Assembly (NCBI RefSeq): GCF_005405405.1
Contig: NZ_BJDZ01000003.1
Coordinates: 1-64,000, forward strand
Length of the DNA: 64,000 nt
Direction of reading: 5' to 3'
From: Lactiplantibacillus plajomi
Lineage (GTDB): Bacteria; Bacillota; Bacilli; Lactobacillales; Lactobacillaceae
Position 1 is the stretch's first letter, and every line of letters begins with the position of its first letter. Under the pieces are notes generated by a model. That model saw only the letters and a program-made list of their open reading frames with translations, was not told the DNA's origin and made no database searches. A program made the translations under genes and the position numbers. This document shows positions 25,179 to 34,658 of the stretch, piece after piece.

Positions 25179-25209
25179 AAAAAAGCCGTGACTTTGGTCA
25201 CGGCTTTTC
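25179..25209. terminator. Terminator of the GH13 gene, probably bidirectional
   Basis: AAAAAAGCCGTGAC / GTCACGGCTTTT with six T on the minus strand, eight bases from the GH13 stop. Confidence 0.85.
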
Positions 25210-25216
25210 GTTTCAC

Positions 25217-26896
25217 CTAAAACAGATAAACTTTGGCTTCGTAAGCGCGCAAGACGTCGCCCTGATCATCATCGTAATTGCTGATCAGTAACGGCGCGGC
25301 TGGTGGTCGTTGCTCAAAATGCCGACTCTGGGTTTCAGCCGTGAAGTTGCAAATCACCAGTAAGGTTTGGTGCCCGTCACGACGCGTATAGGCGTAAACT
25401 GACTGGTCGTCCGGCATCAGCAGGTGATACCGTCCGGTTCGAATCAACGGTAGCCGGTGGCGTAACGCCACTAGCCGTTGGTAGTAGTGATAAACTGAGC
25501 CCGGCGTGGTTTGCGCCCGCTGCGCGTTGATCCGCGGATAATTGGGGTTTACGGCCAGCCACGGCGTTCCAGTGGTAAAGCCGGCGTGTGGCGCGTCTTG
25601 CCACTGCATCGGCGTACGAGCGTTGTCGCGTGACGTATGGGCCAAGTAGGCGAGCATCGTTGCCGAATCGGTCGCACCTTCCACCTCAACGTAGTGGTGA
25701 TAGGCGTTAAGCGACTCCAAGTCCCGGTAATCATCCAAGCGGGTGAAGTGAGCATTGGTCATCCCCAGCTCCTCACCTTGATAAATAAAGGGCGTTCCCT
25801 GCATAAAGTGTAACAAGGTGGCCAACATTTTCGCGGAACGGGTCCGGTAAGCCGGGCGGTCATCGCCAAAACGGGAGACAATCCGCGGCTGATCATGGTT
25901 ATTCCAATATAAACTGTTCCACGCCTGGTCGTGTAAACCGGTCTGCCACTTCGACAAGCTGTGCTTTAAGGTTACTAATTGCACCGGCTGGTCGTTCCAC
26001 TTACCAAAGCGTGGGTCGGGATTACCATCCAAACTGACGTGTTCAAATTGAAAGACCATGTTCAACTCGTGACTGTTACGGCCGGCCAACTGCTGAGCAT
26101 CCGCTACGCTAGCCCCCGGAGTTTCGCCAACCGTCATCAACGCCCGCCCGGCAAAGACCTGGGCGTACATTTCCTGCAAGAATTCGTGTAGTCGCGGACC
26201 GTTAGCTTCGATGGCGCCAATCGACGCGTACGGCTCGCCGTCAGCGACCGGACCATCCACGAAGACGGTCGGTTTTGAAATCGAATTAATGACGTCTAAG
26301 CGGAAACCGTCTACGCCCCGGTCCACCCAGAAGTTCATCATGTCGTAGACCGCTTGCCGCAACCGCGGGCTTTCCCAATTCAAGTCGGGCTGTTCCACGG
26401 CAAACGAATGTAGGTAATACTGCTGCCGGCTCGCCACGTACTCCCACGCCGAACCGCCAAACAGCGCGCCCCAATTCGTCGGCGCGTGGCCGTCGACCGG
26501 ATCACGCCAAATATAGTAGTCGGCGTACGGATTGTCGCGACTGCTGGCACTTTCTTTAAACCACGCGTTTTGATCCGACGAATGGTTAACGACGATGTCC
26601 ATCATTAGCTTTAAGCCCTTAGCGTGTGCCGCCGTTAACAGTGCGTCAAAGTCAGCCATGGTGCCGAATTTTGGATCAATATCATAATAATCACTAATGT
26701 CGTAGCCGTTATCAACGCCCGGCGACCGGTAGATCGGGTTCAACCAGATAACGTCGACTCCCAGTTGTTTGACGTAATCCAAGCGCTGGGTAATCCCAGG
26801 TAAGTCACCGATGCCGTCACCATTCGAATCTTGAAACGACCGCGGATAAATTTGATAAACAACGGCGGATTGCCACCACTGCGTCGAAGTTGTCAC
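25217..26896 (-). CDS. Alpha-glucosidase GH13_31, oligo-1,6-glucosidase type
   Basis: 559-residue cytosolic enzyme that removes glucose from isomalto-oligosaccharides. Conserved GH13 regions: DIVVNHSSD, GFRLDVIN with the nucleophile Asp, VGETPG with the acid Glu, WNNHDQPR with the third Asp. Val directly after the nucleophile (DVI) is the accepted marker for alpha-1,6 preference; the paralogue at 44201 has DAF. No signal peptide. The start is GTG 26896; a nearby ATG is out of frame, and the SD is weak. Standing alone between the LysR gene and the Tyr T-box, away from the maltose cluster. Confidence 0.92.
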   Translation of the reverse strand: MTTSTQWWQSAVVYQIYPRSFQDSNGDGIGDLPGITQRLDYVKQLGVDVIWLNPIYRSPGVDNGYDISDYYDIDPKFGTMADFDALLTAAHAKGLKLMMDIVVNHSSDQNAWFKESASSRDNPYADYYIWRDPVDGHAPTNWGALFGGSAWEYVASRQQYYLHSFAVEQPDLNWESPRLRQAVYDMMNFWVDRGVDGFRLDVINSISKPTVFVDGPVADGEPYASIGAIEANGPRLHEFLQEMYAQVFAGRALMTVGETPGASVADAQQLAGRNSHELNMVFQFEHVSLDGNPDPRFGKWNDQPVQLVTLKHSLSKWQTGLHDQAWNSLYWNNHDQPRIVSRFGDDRPAYRTRSAKMLATLLHFMQGTPFIYQGEELGMTNAHFTRLDDYRDLESLNAYHHYVEVEGATDSATMLAYLAHTSRDNARTPMQWQDAPHAGFTTGTPWLAVNPNYPRINAQRAQTTPGSVYHYYQRLVALRHRLPLIRTGRYHLLMPDDQSVYAYTRRDGHQTLLVICNFTAETQSRHFEQRPPAAPLLISNYDDDQGDVLRAYEAKVYLF

Positions 26897-27024
26897 AAGT
26901 CATCACTGCCTTTCTTTAACCTAACTAAATATTAATAGTGTTACCGATTTCAATCACCTTCATTTTAGCATGGCGCCTCCTCAACGACTAGGGGGATACC
27001 AACCATTTCAGAAACCAGTTCCGG

Positions 27025-27053
27025 TTGACGAATAGCGGGTGGCGTGCTATCAT
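27025..27053 (+). promoter_or_regulatory. Promoter of the Tyr T-box transcript
   Basis: TTGACG (27025-27030), 17 bases, TATCAT (27048-27053), directly before the T-box leader. Confidence 0.65.
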
Positions 27054-27061
27054 CACACGTA

Positions 27062-27311
27062 TTCATATAAACGAACGAAGGGTCCTACCCCAAGTAACGG
27101 ATTAGCTGGGTGTCAGAAAGTCGGTGGTTGCTGCGAACCGATCAGGCTAAGCACGCTGAAATACAGTAGGACGTGTCCGGGGTCACCCGGCGGATAATAA
27201 CTAGACCCGTTAACTGCTAGTGAGAGGCGCACTTTTAACGCGCAATCTGGGTGGTACCACGGTCTAATCAATCGTCCCTGTTGTCAAATCGACAACGGGG
27301 ACGATTTTTTT
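27062..27311 (+). ncRNA. T-box riboswitch with tyrosine specifier
   Basis: The T-box consensus CTGGGTGGTACCACGG is at 27247-27262. In stem I, AGTA of the specifier-loop motif lies at about 27095-27100, and opposite it CTGAAATACAG places the codon UAC (27162-27164) in the specifier position, which reads tyrosine. The terminator (27270-27311, CGTCCCTGTTGTC / GACAACGGGGACG, then TTTTTTT) follows. Uncharged tRNA-Tyr should bind and allow readthrough into the transporter gene. Confidence 0.93.
27270..27311 (+). terminator. Regulatory terminator of the T-box
   Basis: 13-bp stem with seven T, 27 bases before the transporter start codon. Confidence 0.9.
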
Positions 27312-27337
27312 ATACTCAATTAAAGGAGCGTTTAATC

Positions 27338-28735
27338 ATGAAAAAGTCAGCAACTTGGCGACCGGTCCAACTACCGGAAGCCCTCACGATTTTGTTCGTT
27401 ATGTTAGCAATCATGGGCATTGCGGTCATCAAATTCGGTCTGTCACCGCAGACCCCGGTCATTCTAGTCATTGCGTTAGTCATCCTGTGGGCCCACCTGC
27501 GCGGCGCCAGTTGGGACACCATTCACGGTGGGATTACCGATGGCATTAAAACCGGGATTATTCCGATTTTCATTTTTATTTTAATCGGTGCGTTGATCAG
27601 TGTCTGGATTGCCGCCGGAATCATTCCGTCAATGATGGTTTTTGGGTTCCATTTAATTTCTGCCCGCTGGTTTGTGCCCTCGGTCTTCTTAGTTTGCGCC
27701 ATTATCGGTACGTCAATTGGGAGCGCCTTTACGATCGTTTCCACGATTGGGATCGCCCTCTTCGGAATCGGCACGACCATGGGCATCAACCCCGCTTTGA
27801 TAGCCGGTGCGATTATTTCCGGCGCCATTTTTGGCGATAAAACTTCACCGTTGTCCGATTCAACCAACTTGGCGGCCGCCATTGCGGAAAGCGACCTTTT
27901 CAGTCACATTCGCAACTTAATGTGGTCAACGATTCCGGCCTTCATTGTTTCACTAATTGGCTACACGATCCTCGGCAACGGTGCGGCCACCACCAGTCAC
28001 CTGGGGAAAATTCAGTCGACCCTGACCGCCCTCAACCAGAACTTTTCAATCAGCTGGTGGGCAGCCCTCCCGCTTGCCCTGATGTTCGCCTGCGCCTTTA
28101 TGAAGATTCCGGCAATTCCGACCCTGCTGTTAAACATCGGCTTAGCCATCGGGATGTTAGTGCTTCAACAGCCGCACATTCAAATCGCCAAAATCGCGAC
28201 GATGATTGAAAGCGGCTTTGTGGCCAAAACCGGCAACGCCAGCGTGGACGCCCTCCTGTCCCGCGGGGGGATCAGTGCCATGATGGGGACCGTCTCACTG
28301 ATTTTACTAACGCTGGCACTCGGGGGCCTGTTAATGAAATTCAACTTGATTCAAACGGCAATGGTGCCACTCGCAAAGCGGTTAAACGGCGCGGGCGCCA
28401 CCGTGACGGCCACGATTTTAGCCGGCATTGGCGTCAACATCTTCGTTGGGGAACAGTACCTTTCCGTCATTTTACCCGGTAAGGCCTTCAAGCCGACCTT
28501 TAACCAGCGCGGCCTTGCAAACCTAGCACTTAGTCGGGTGCTGGAAGACGGCGGGACGGTCATCAACTACCTGATTCCTTGGGGCGTCGCCGGGGCGTTT
28601 GCGGCCAACACGCTGGGCGTTTCCACACTAGCCTACCTGCCATTTTGTTTCTTCAGCCTGTCATCACCAATCTTCTCAATTATCAGCGGCTTTACCGGCT
28701 GGGGATTAAAACGCCAAGCACCCGCTGGCAACTAA
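27338..28735 (+). CDS. NhaC-family transporter, probable tyrosine permease
   Basis: 465 residues, about eleven to twelve hydrophobic helices, NhaC antiporter family by motifs such as GAIFGDKTSPLSDSTNLAAAI and GQYLSVILPGKAF-like GEQYLSVILPGKAF. The family is named for Na+/H+ exchange, but members behind tyrosine T-boxes have been proposed as tyrosine transporters, and here the specifier is UAC. The start is ATG 27338 with SD AAAGGAG; the open frame begins earlier inside the T-box. Single gene. The transport substrate is inferred from regulation only. Confidence 0.85.
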   Translation: MKKSATWRPVQLPEALTILFVMLAIMGIAVIKFGLSPQTPVILVIALVILWAHLRGASWDTIHGGITDGIKTGIIPIFIFILIGALISVWIAAGIIPSMMVFGFHLISARWFVPSVFLVCAIIGTSIGSAFTIVSTIGIALFGIGTTMGINPALIAGAIISGAIFGDKTSPLSDSTNLAAAIAESDLFSHIRNLMWSTIPAFIVSLIGYTILGNGAATTSHLGKIQSTLTALNQNFSISWWAALPLALMFACAFMKIPAIPTLLLNIGLAIGMLVLQQPHIQIAKIATMIESGFVAKTGNASVDALLSRGGISAMMGTVSLILLTLALGGLLMKFNLIQTAMVPLAKRLNGAGATVTATILAGIGVNIFVGEQYLSVILPGKAFKPTFNQRGLANLALSRVLEDGGTVINYLIPWGVAGAFAANTLGVSTLAYLPFCFFSLSSPIFSIISGFTGWGLKRQAPAGN

Positions 28736-28916
28736 AAACACTCCATTTATTATTCACTAAACATAAGGTCGCCGATAATCGTTCCTACTTGTACTTTCAA
28801 CGGCTCCCCCACTAAAATAAAAGCACGCATGGACGGCCCGACCGTTCAGAAGATTAACTGATTTAATTGGAGCTAGGGTTTTGATCAGCGGATCAAGGCC
28901 TAGGAGGGGGATTGAA

Positions 28917-29831
28917 ATGCTTGCTTTTGGTTATCGTAAATTTGGGGGACCCGCAGTTTTTGAAGCGATGGCACAACCGGGGTTGAAGCCAACTGGCAAC
29001 CAGATTTTAATTGAAACGTTGGCGGTTAATTTAAACGACGAAGACCGCAACGAACGCTTGGGAACTAACACCCAACTCGCGTTACCGTTGATACCGGGAC
29101 ACGACGTGGTGGGTCAGATCATCGAAATCGGGCCAGCGGTCACCGGTTTTGAAGTCGGCACGGTGATTGCCGCGCACACTCAGCACACTTACGCCGAACA
29201 GGTGTTACTGGATAGTGACCTAGCCGTAACCGTCCCAACCGATTTAACGCCCGCCCAGGCGGTCAGCCTGGTCACACCAGGGATCATTGCTTATAAAACG
29301 GTCCGCTACTTTGCGGACGTGCAGCGTGACCAAACGGTAATCATTCGCGGTGCTGAAAATTCGATCGGCATGTTGGCGGTTCAACTCGCACAACGGTTAG
29401 GTGCGCAGGTCATCGCCATCGCGCCGAACCGCTTTAGCGACCGCTTAACGGCACTCGGGGTTCACCAGGTCGTGGCCCCCGACCGCCAAAACCCGAACCA
29501 CGTCCTCGCCGATCAGGGTGACGTGGTCATCGACTTAACGCGCCAGGGCGAACACGGCAAGGACAACCTAGCCGTGGCCAAGTTCGACGCGACCATCGCG
29601 TCGTTTGCGCCGAGCTTACCGGCCACCAGTAAGTCGATTCGTTTCCAGTCGATTCACCCGACCAACGTCATTTCCGACCAGGCGACGCTACAGATGCTCT
29701 TTAAACTACTACGGACCGGTCAGTTGACCGTCGCCATTGCCCAGCAGTTGCCGTTTACCCTAAACGGCTTTATCCAGGGCCACACGCTGTTAGACGCGCC
29801 CCACGATGGCCAGCTGGTCGTCGCGAAATAA
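28917..29831 (+). CDS. MDR-superfamily NADP-dependent oxidoreductase
   Basis: 304 residues of the zinc-independent quinone oxidoreductase branch. N-terminal GroES-like domain (about 1-115, with LPLIPGHDVVGQIIEIG) and a Rossmann domain. The nucleotide-binding loop reads RGAENSIGMLAVQLA in place of the usual GAxGGVG, an altered but still Gly-containing loop. Zinc-binding Cys residues are absent. SD AGGAGGGGG before ATG 28917. Substrate unknown; quinones or enones are usual for the family. Monocistronic. Confidence 0.85.
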   Translation: MLAFGYRKFGGPAVFEAMAQPGLKPTGNQILIETLAVNLNDEDRNERLGTNTQLALPLIPGHDVVGQIIEIGPAVTGFEVGTVIAAHTQHTYAEQVLLDSDLAVTVPTDLTPAQAVSLVTPGIIAYKTVRYFADVQRDQTVIIRGAENSIGMLAVQLAQRLGAQVIAIAPNRFSDRLTALGVHQVVAPDRQNPNHVLADQGDVVIDLTRQGEHGKDNLAVAKFDATIASFAPSLPATSKSIRFQSIHPTNVISDQATLQMLFKLLRTGQLTVAIAQQLPFTLNGFIQGHTLLDAPHDGQLVVAK

Positions 29832-29838
29832 CCAAACT

Positions 29839-29905
29839 AAAAACGGCAATCCCGTTCGTTCGCCCCGGTTACTACCGAGGACGTTCGACTTGGATTGCCG
29901 TTTTA
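29839..29905. terminator. Bidirectional terminator between the MDR gene and the sucrose PTS gene
   Basis: AAAACGGCAATCC / GGATTGCCGTTTT outer stem with a long inner part containing CGGTT / ACCG; T runs on both strands. Confidence 0.85.
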
Positions 29906-29915
29906 ATCGTTTTAG

Positions 29916-31874
29916 TTAAGCTTCCGTCATGGCGACGCTAGCCGCTTGGTCGGGCTTCGTCAGTGCCACCACGTCGTCACCGGCCTGCACGGTTTGAACG
30001 TCGATCCGGTCAACGCTGGCGTACTCGGTCGTGTTAGTGACGACCACCATTACCGTCGGGTCGTAACCGGCCGTTTGAATGGCCGCCACGTCGAAGCTCC
30101 CGAGTTGGTCGCCCTGCGCAACGTGTTGCCCCGCCGTAACCTTTGTCTCAAAGTGCTGGCCGTCGAGCTTGACGGTATCGAGGCCCAAGTGGATCAGGAC
30201 TTCAGCACCGTTGTCGGCCTTTAAGCCGTAAGCGTGCTTGGTCGGGTAAGCGACCGTGATTGTTCCGGCAACCGGTGCGTAAACCCCGTTGTCACTAGGA
30301 ATCACTGCGACCCCCTTCCCCATCATTTCGCTGGAGAAAACTTGGTCGGCAACCGTTTTTAAGCTAACCGCCTGACCACTGACCGGTGCGGCGACCGTCC
30401 CGTCCGCAACCGTCACTTCGGTCACGGTCGGTTCCACAACCTGGTCGTCGTCCGGTTCGTTCGCCATGACCCGTTTTCCGTAGACGTACGTCCCGATGAA
30501 GGCCACGATCATGCTAACAATCAGTGCCATGAAGAATTGCAGGTAGAACTTAACGGGCAGGGAGATAAACCCTAACAAACCGGCTGCACCCAGCGCGGAC
30601 GAGCGGATACCGAAGAGACCCACGAAGAAACAACCGACCGCACTCCCAATCATCCCGATAAAGAACGGGAAGCGCCGCTTTAAGTTGACCCCGAAAATAG
30701 CTGGTTCAGTAATCCCAAGTAACGCCGAGACGCCGGCTGAAGAAGCGAGGCCCTTTTCTTTTTTACTCCGCGAAAGGAAGAAGATAGCTAAACAAGCCGC
30801 CCCCTGTGCCGCGTTAGCCATGGAAGCGATTGGGAAAAAGAGGTCGCCACCGGTTTTAGCAACGTCCGCCAATAACTGCGTTTCGATGGCCGGGAAGCTT
30901 TGATGCAGCCCGGTGATGACGATTGGCGAGTAAACCAGGCCGAAAATTGTCGACCCAATAAAACCGGAACGGTCGTACAAGAAGACAATGCCGTCGGTTA
31001 AGCCGTTCCCAACGATCCGCAGTACCGGACCAACGAAAGCAAAGGTAATGAAGGCCACGAAAATAATACTGATCATCGGCGTAAAGATAAAGTCGAGCGT
31101 CGCCGGCATCTTTTTATGCAACCAACTTTCGACCTTAGCCAGGATGAAGGCGACCGCTAATACCGGTAGCACTTGCCCCTGATAGCCGGCCTGGGCGATG
31201 TACCAACCGAAAATGTTCCAGTAGGTCATCGAGCCGTCCGCCAAGGCGGCCGAAACGTTATAACCGTTGACTAACGCCGGCATAACCATGATCATCCCCA
31301 TGGTTGCCCCGAGGTAGGCGTTACCTCCAAAGCGGCGGGTTGCCGAAAACCCTAATAGGATCGGCAGGAAGGTAAACGGCGCCGATGCAAAGGTGTTGAT
31401 CATTTCGGCAATCCCCTTAATACCGGGGTACATGCCGACCAGCGACTGAGCACCAAACAGGCCCTTCGACGTCAACACGTTGTTTAACGCCATCAGTAAC
31501 CCACCGGCAACCAACGCCGGAATCAACGGAACAAAAATATCGGACAAGACTTTGACTAACGCCATTAACGGGTTCGGTTTCTTGCCGTTTTCTGCGACCG
31601 CTTTCAAATCATCGGGAGTAACTTCCTTTAAACCGGTCATGGCAATGAGCTGATCGTAGACTTTGTCAACGTCACCAGGGCCGATGATAATTTGAAATTG
31701 GCCGTTCACGCGGAACGTTCCCTTAACGGCCGGATTATTGTCCAGGCCCTTCTGGTCGATCTTACTGTCATCTTTTACCACTAACCGCAGGCGCGTCGCA
31801 CAGTGGGCGGCGGCAATGATGTTATCACGACCAACTTGCACGAGGATGTCTTGCGCTGCTTGTTTATGATCCAT
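29916..31874 (-). CDS. scrA: Sucrose-specific PTS enzyme IIBCA
   Basis: 652-residue membrane protein that imports sucrose and phosphorylates it to sucrose 6-phosphate. Domain order is B-C-A. EIIB (1-90) has the phospho-Cys in [19 protein letters not shown] (about 105-450) has ten or so helices and the conserved [17 protein letters not shown] (about 500-640) has the phospho-His in [16 protein letters not shown]. The start is ATG 31874 with TTGGAGGGAAG upstream; an in-frame TTG lies five codons earlier. Divergent from the sucrose-6-phosphate hydrolase gene, with shared LacI operators between them. Confidence 0.95.
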   Translation of the reverse strand: MDHKQAAQDILVQVGRDNIIAAAHCATRLRLVVKDDSKIDQKGLDNNPAVKGTFRVNGQFQIIIGPGDVDKVYDQLIAMTGLKEVTPDDLKAVAENGKKPNPLMALVKVLSDIFVPLIPALVAGGLLMALNNVLTSKGLFGAQSLVGMYPGIKGIAEMINTFASAPFTFLPILLGFSATRRFGGNAYLGATMGMIMVMPALVNGYNVSAALADGSMTYWNIFGWYIAQAGYQGQVLPVLAVAFILAKVESWLHKKMPATLDFIFTPMISIIFVAFITFAFVGPVLRIVGNGLTDGIVFLYDRSGFIGSTIFGLVYSPIVITGLHQSFPAIETQLLADVAKTGGDLFFPIASMANAAQGAACLAIFFLSRSKKEKGLASSAGVSALLGITEPAIFGVNLKRRFPFFIGMIGSAVGCFFVGLFGIRSSALGAAGLLGFISLPVKFYLQFFMALIVSMIVAFIGTYVYGKRVMANEPDDDQVVEPTVTEVTVADGTVAAPVSGQAVSLKTVADQVFSSEMMGKGVAVIPSDNGVYAPVAGTITVAYPTKHAYGLKADNGAEVLIHLGLDTVKLDGQHFETKVTAGQHVAQGDQLGSFDVAAIQTAGYDPTVMVVVTNTTEYASVDRIDVQTVQAGDDVVALTKPDQAASVAMTEA

Positions 31875-31934
31875 GGGTCTTCCCTCCAAGGTTGTTTTCG
31901 AATTTGTGACCCAATTGTAACCGCTATCTTTTAA

Positions 31935-32007
31935 ATTGTCAAACGTTTATCAATTTCGTGCAAAAACTAATCATCCGTGCTATGATAGCGATATCAAACG
32001 TTAATCA
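31935..32007. promoter_or_regulatory. Two LacI-type operators in the sucrose divergon
   Basis: TGTCAAACGTTTATCAA (31938-31954) and TATCAAACGTTAATCAT (31992-32008) share the core TCAAACGTTWATCA. They lie about 54 bases apart between the divergent start codons, one near each. They are the expected binding sites of the adjacent SacR repressor. TATGAT (31981-31986) is a likely -10 box for the plus-strand transcript. Confidence 0.8.
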
Positions 32008-32024
32008 TATAGGAGCGAAGACTG

Positions 32025-33455
32025 ATGAAAAAATGGACGACAGCCCAACGGTACGCCGCGTATTCGACTTATTCGGACGCGACCCTAACACAGTTAATTG
32101 CAGCGCAACGAACTTCCCGTTGGCACTTAAACTACCACGTGCAACCACGGTCGGGACTATTGAATGACCCGAACGGCTTTAGTTACTTTAATTCGCGCTG
32201 GCACTTGTTTTACCAAAACTTTCCGTTCGGCGGGGTCCACGGGTTAAAATCGTGGCGGCACGTCAGTTCTAGTGACCTGTTCAATTGGCAAGAAGACGAC
32301 TTAAGCTTGTTACCGCAAGCACCGTACAGTACCCAGGGGGTTTACTCCGGTTCGGCCATTCCCATCAACGACCAGTTATTTCTAATGTATACCGGTAACG
32401 TCCGCACCGATGACGGCGGTCGCATCAGTACTCAGTTAGGTGCTTGGGTCGACGCCAATCAACACTTAACTACGACCGACCTGCCACTAATCAACCAGGC
32501 AACCGGCTACACCGCCCACTTCCGCGACCCACAAATTTTACACGTCGACGGTCACTACTACGCCATCCTGGGCGCCCAGCGCGCGGATCTGCAAGGCCAA
32601 ATTTTAGTATACCGTGCGGACACCGCCACCGGTCCGTGGTCACTGGTTGGCCCGCTCGACCTCGGTCACCGCGACCTTGGCTACATGATCGAATGCCCCA
32701 ACTTAGCCTTCGTTGACGGCCACGTGGTGTTGCTCTTCTGTCCCCAAGGATTGGACCGCGAGCGGGTCCCGTACGCCAACGTTTACCCAAACATGGCAAT
32801 TGTCGCCGACGACATCGACTGGCAAACCGCCCGGCTGATCAATCCCGGTCCGCTAACTAACTTAGACTTAGGTTTTGATAGTTACGCCACTCAGGTGGTT
32901 AATGGTCCGGACGGCCAGGCCCACACCATCAGCTGGTTAGGCTTACCAGACACAACTTACCCGAGCGATGCTGAAGGATGGCAGGGCTGCTTAAGCCTCG
33001 TCAAGACGTTACACGTCATCGACGGTCAGCTGCAACAAAAGCCGGTTGCGTTTCCGGAAAGCGACGTACCTTTCGACCCGTTCCGTGATACACTTAAGGG
33101 ACAAGAAGTCCTGTACGTTGACTTACCGGCCGCAGTTAACGGCCAACTCACGCTTGGTAACGCCAAGGAACGGTTGGTTCTGAACGTAACGGCCGGACAA
33201 CTGACCATTGACCGTCACGCCGCCGGTGCCGCCGTGGGTTCCACTTTCGGCGATACGCGGACGCTCCCGCTAAGTGCGGGTCCTCACCACTTGGCACTTT
33301 ACCTGGACCGTTCCACCTTCGAGCTCTTTATCGATGATGGCGCACAGGTCGCCTCCGGTAGGTTCTTCCCGCAAGACGACACCCCCTGGCACTTAACGTC
33401 CACCCTGAATACGCCGGTGCGGCTGACGGGTCAGCGACTTCCAACTCTTTACTAA
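32025..33455 (+). CDS. sacA: Sucrose-6-phosphate hydrolase (GH32)
   Basis: 476-residue cytosolic beta-fructofuranosidase that splits sucrose 6-phosphate into glucose 6-phosphate and fructose. GH32 signature motifs: LLNDPNGFSYF with the nucleophile Asp, HFRDPQILHV with the transition-state Asp, IECPNLAFV with the acid Glu. The C-terminal beta-sandwich (about 350-476) ends with LYLDRSTFELFIDDG. SD AGGAGCG. First gene of sacA-sacR, divergent from scrA. A fructokinase gene, often in this cluster, is not here. Confidence 0.96.
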   Translation: MKKWTTAQRYAAYSTYSDATLTQLIAAQRTSRWHLNYHVQPRSGLLNDPNGFSYFNSRWHLFYQNFPFGGVHGLKSWRHVSSSDLFNWQEDDLSLLPQAPYSTQGVYSGSAIPINDQLFLMYTGNVRTDDGGRISTQLGAWVDANQHLTTTDLPLINQATGYTAHFRDPQILHVDGHYYAILGAQRADLQGQILVYRADTATGPWSLVGPLDLGHRDLGYMIECPNLAFVDGHVVLLFCPQGLDRERVPYANVYPNMAIVADDIDWQTARLINPGPLTNLDLGFDSYATQVVNGPDGQAHTISWLGLPDTTYPSDAEGWQGCLSLVKTLHVIDGQLQQKPVAFPESDVPFDPFRDTLKGQEVLYVDLPAAVNGQLTLGNAKERLVLNVTAGQLTIDRHAAGAAVGSTFGDTRTLPLSAGPHHLALYLDRSTFELFIDDGAQVASGRFFPQDDTPWHLTSTLNTPVRLTGQRLPTLY

Positions 33456-33471
33456 ACTGGAGGTCTCCCCC

Positions 33472-34461
33472 ATGGCAAAATTATCAGACGTTGCGGCCCT
33501 AGCCGGCGTTTCCGTTACCACGGTCTCGCGAGTCATCAATAATTACGGCTCGCTCTCCGAAAAAACCAAGCAAAAGGTGTTCGCCGCGATGCGCGACTTG
33601 AATTACCAACCCAACAGCTTGGCCCGTTCCTTACAAGGCAAACAGACCAAACTAATCGGCCTCATTTTTCCCGGCGTCAGCCACCCCTTCTTCGGCGAAC
33701 TCGTTCAGGATTTGGAGGACCAACTGTTCAAGCACGGCTACCGGGTAATTCTTTGTAACGCGTCGGCCGGTGACGCCGAAAAGGAACGGGACTACGTGCG
33801 AATGCTGCAGGCAAACCAAGTTGACGGCATCATCGCGGGGGCCCACAACATGCCGGTTCCGGAATATCAAAAGATCAACGCTCCGTTAATTTCTTTTGAC
33901 CGCTACTTGGGCGATAATATTCCAATCGTTAGCTCCGACAATTACGCCGGCGCACGCTTGGCAACCAGCGCCTTGCTCGATACCGGTGCCCGCGACGTGT
34001 GGGTCCTGACCGGCGCTAACCGTCCGGGTAACCCGACTAACGACCGGCTGCGCGGTTATCAGGACGTGATGGCCGAAAAGGGATTGACCCCGCACGCCGT
34101 TGAGATTCCGTTCAGTACCGCGCCCGAGGTAAAGTGGGCCACGATCAAGCGGATGCTGAGCAGTCACGTTCCCGAAGGCGTCTTCGCAACCGACGACATG
34201 ACCGCCATCATGGTCATGCAAATTGCCCGCACGCTGGGAATCCAAATTCCGCAACAACTGCGGGTAATTGGTTACGACGGCACGGTGCTGACCCGGAACT
34301 ATTACCCGGAACTGGCCACGATCGTGCAACCGATCACCGCCATCAGCTCCTTAATGATCGACCTACTCATGCAACGGATTAAGGATGCGGACGCTCAGCT
34401 AGAGGCGCGCTACGTCTTACCAGTACGGCCGTACGCCGCCCGCTCACTACTAGGCGAATAA
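33472..34461 (+). CDS. sacR: Sucrose operon repressor, LacI family
   Basis: 329 residues. The LacI headpiece (1-55) reads KLSDVAALAGVSVTTVSRVI, with hinge helix NSLARSLQGKQ. The periplasmic-binding-like core follows (TKLIGLIFPGVSHPFF, NQVDGIIAGAHN, RVIGYDG). It sits 16 bases after sacA with SD TGGAGG, so it is co-transcribed and autoregulated through the two operators in the sucrose divergon. Inducer is probably a sucrose or fructose phosphate derivative. Confidence 0.93.
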   Translation: MAKLSDVAALAGVSVTTVSRVINNYGSLSEKTKQKVFAAMRDLNYQPNSLARSLQGKQTKLIGLIFPGVSHPFFGELVQDLEDQLFKHGYRVILCNASAGDAEKERDYVRMLQANQVDGIIAGAHNMPVPEYQKINAPLISFDRYLGDNIPIVSSDNYAGARLATSALLDTGARDVWVLTGANRPGNPTNDRLRGYQDVMAEKGLTPHAVEIPFSTAPEVKWATIKRMLSSHVPEGVFATDDMTAIMVMQIARTLGIQIPQQLRVIGYDGTVLTRNYYPELATIVQPITAISSLMIDLLMQRIKDADAQLEARYVLPVRPYAARSLLGE

Positions 34462-34496
34462 CCCCTAATTCGTACACTTTAATTAAAGTGTTCAGC

Positions 34497-34533
34497 AAAA
34501 CGCTATGGCGAAAAGTCGTCATAGCGTTTTGTC
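34497..34533 (+). terminator. Terminator after sacR
   Basis: AAAACGCTATG / CATAGCGTTTT stem. The perfect palindrome CACTTTAATTAAAGTG (34476-34491) sits just before it. Confidence 0.7.
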
Positions 34534-34541
34534 ATAGCGTT

Positions 34542-34577
34542 AAAAAAGGTCCGTGCAAACATTGCACGGGCCCCTTT
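34542..34577 (-). terminator. Terminator of the maltose operon
   Basis: GGTCCGTGCAA / TTGCACGGGCC stem with TTTTTT on the minus strand. A further imperfect hairpin (CTTGATTCCAACC / GGTTGAAATCAAG, 34618-34655) lies between it and the mapA stop. Confidence 0.8.
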
Positions 34578-34658
34578 AGGAGTAGGTTAGAATGAAGTGG
34601 TATCATCCTAGGTTGTGACTTGATTCCAACCAGTTACGGTCAGGTTGAAATCAAGGGA

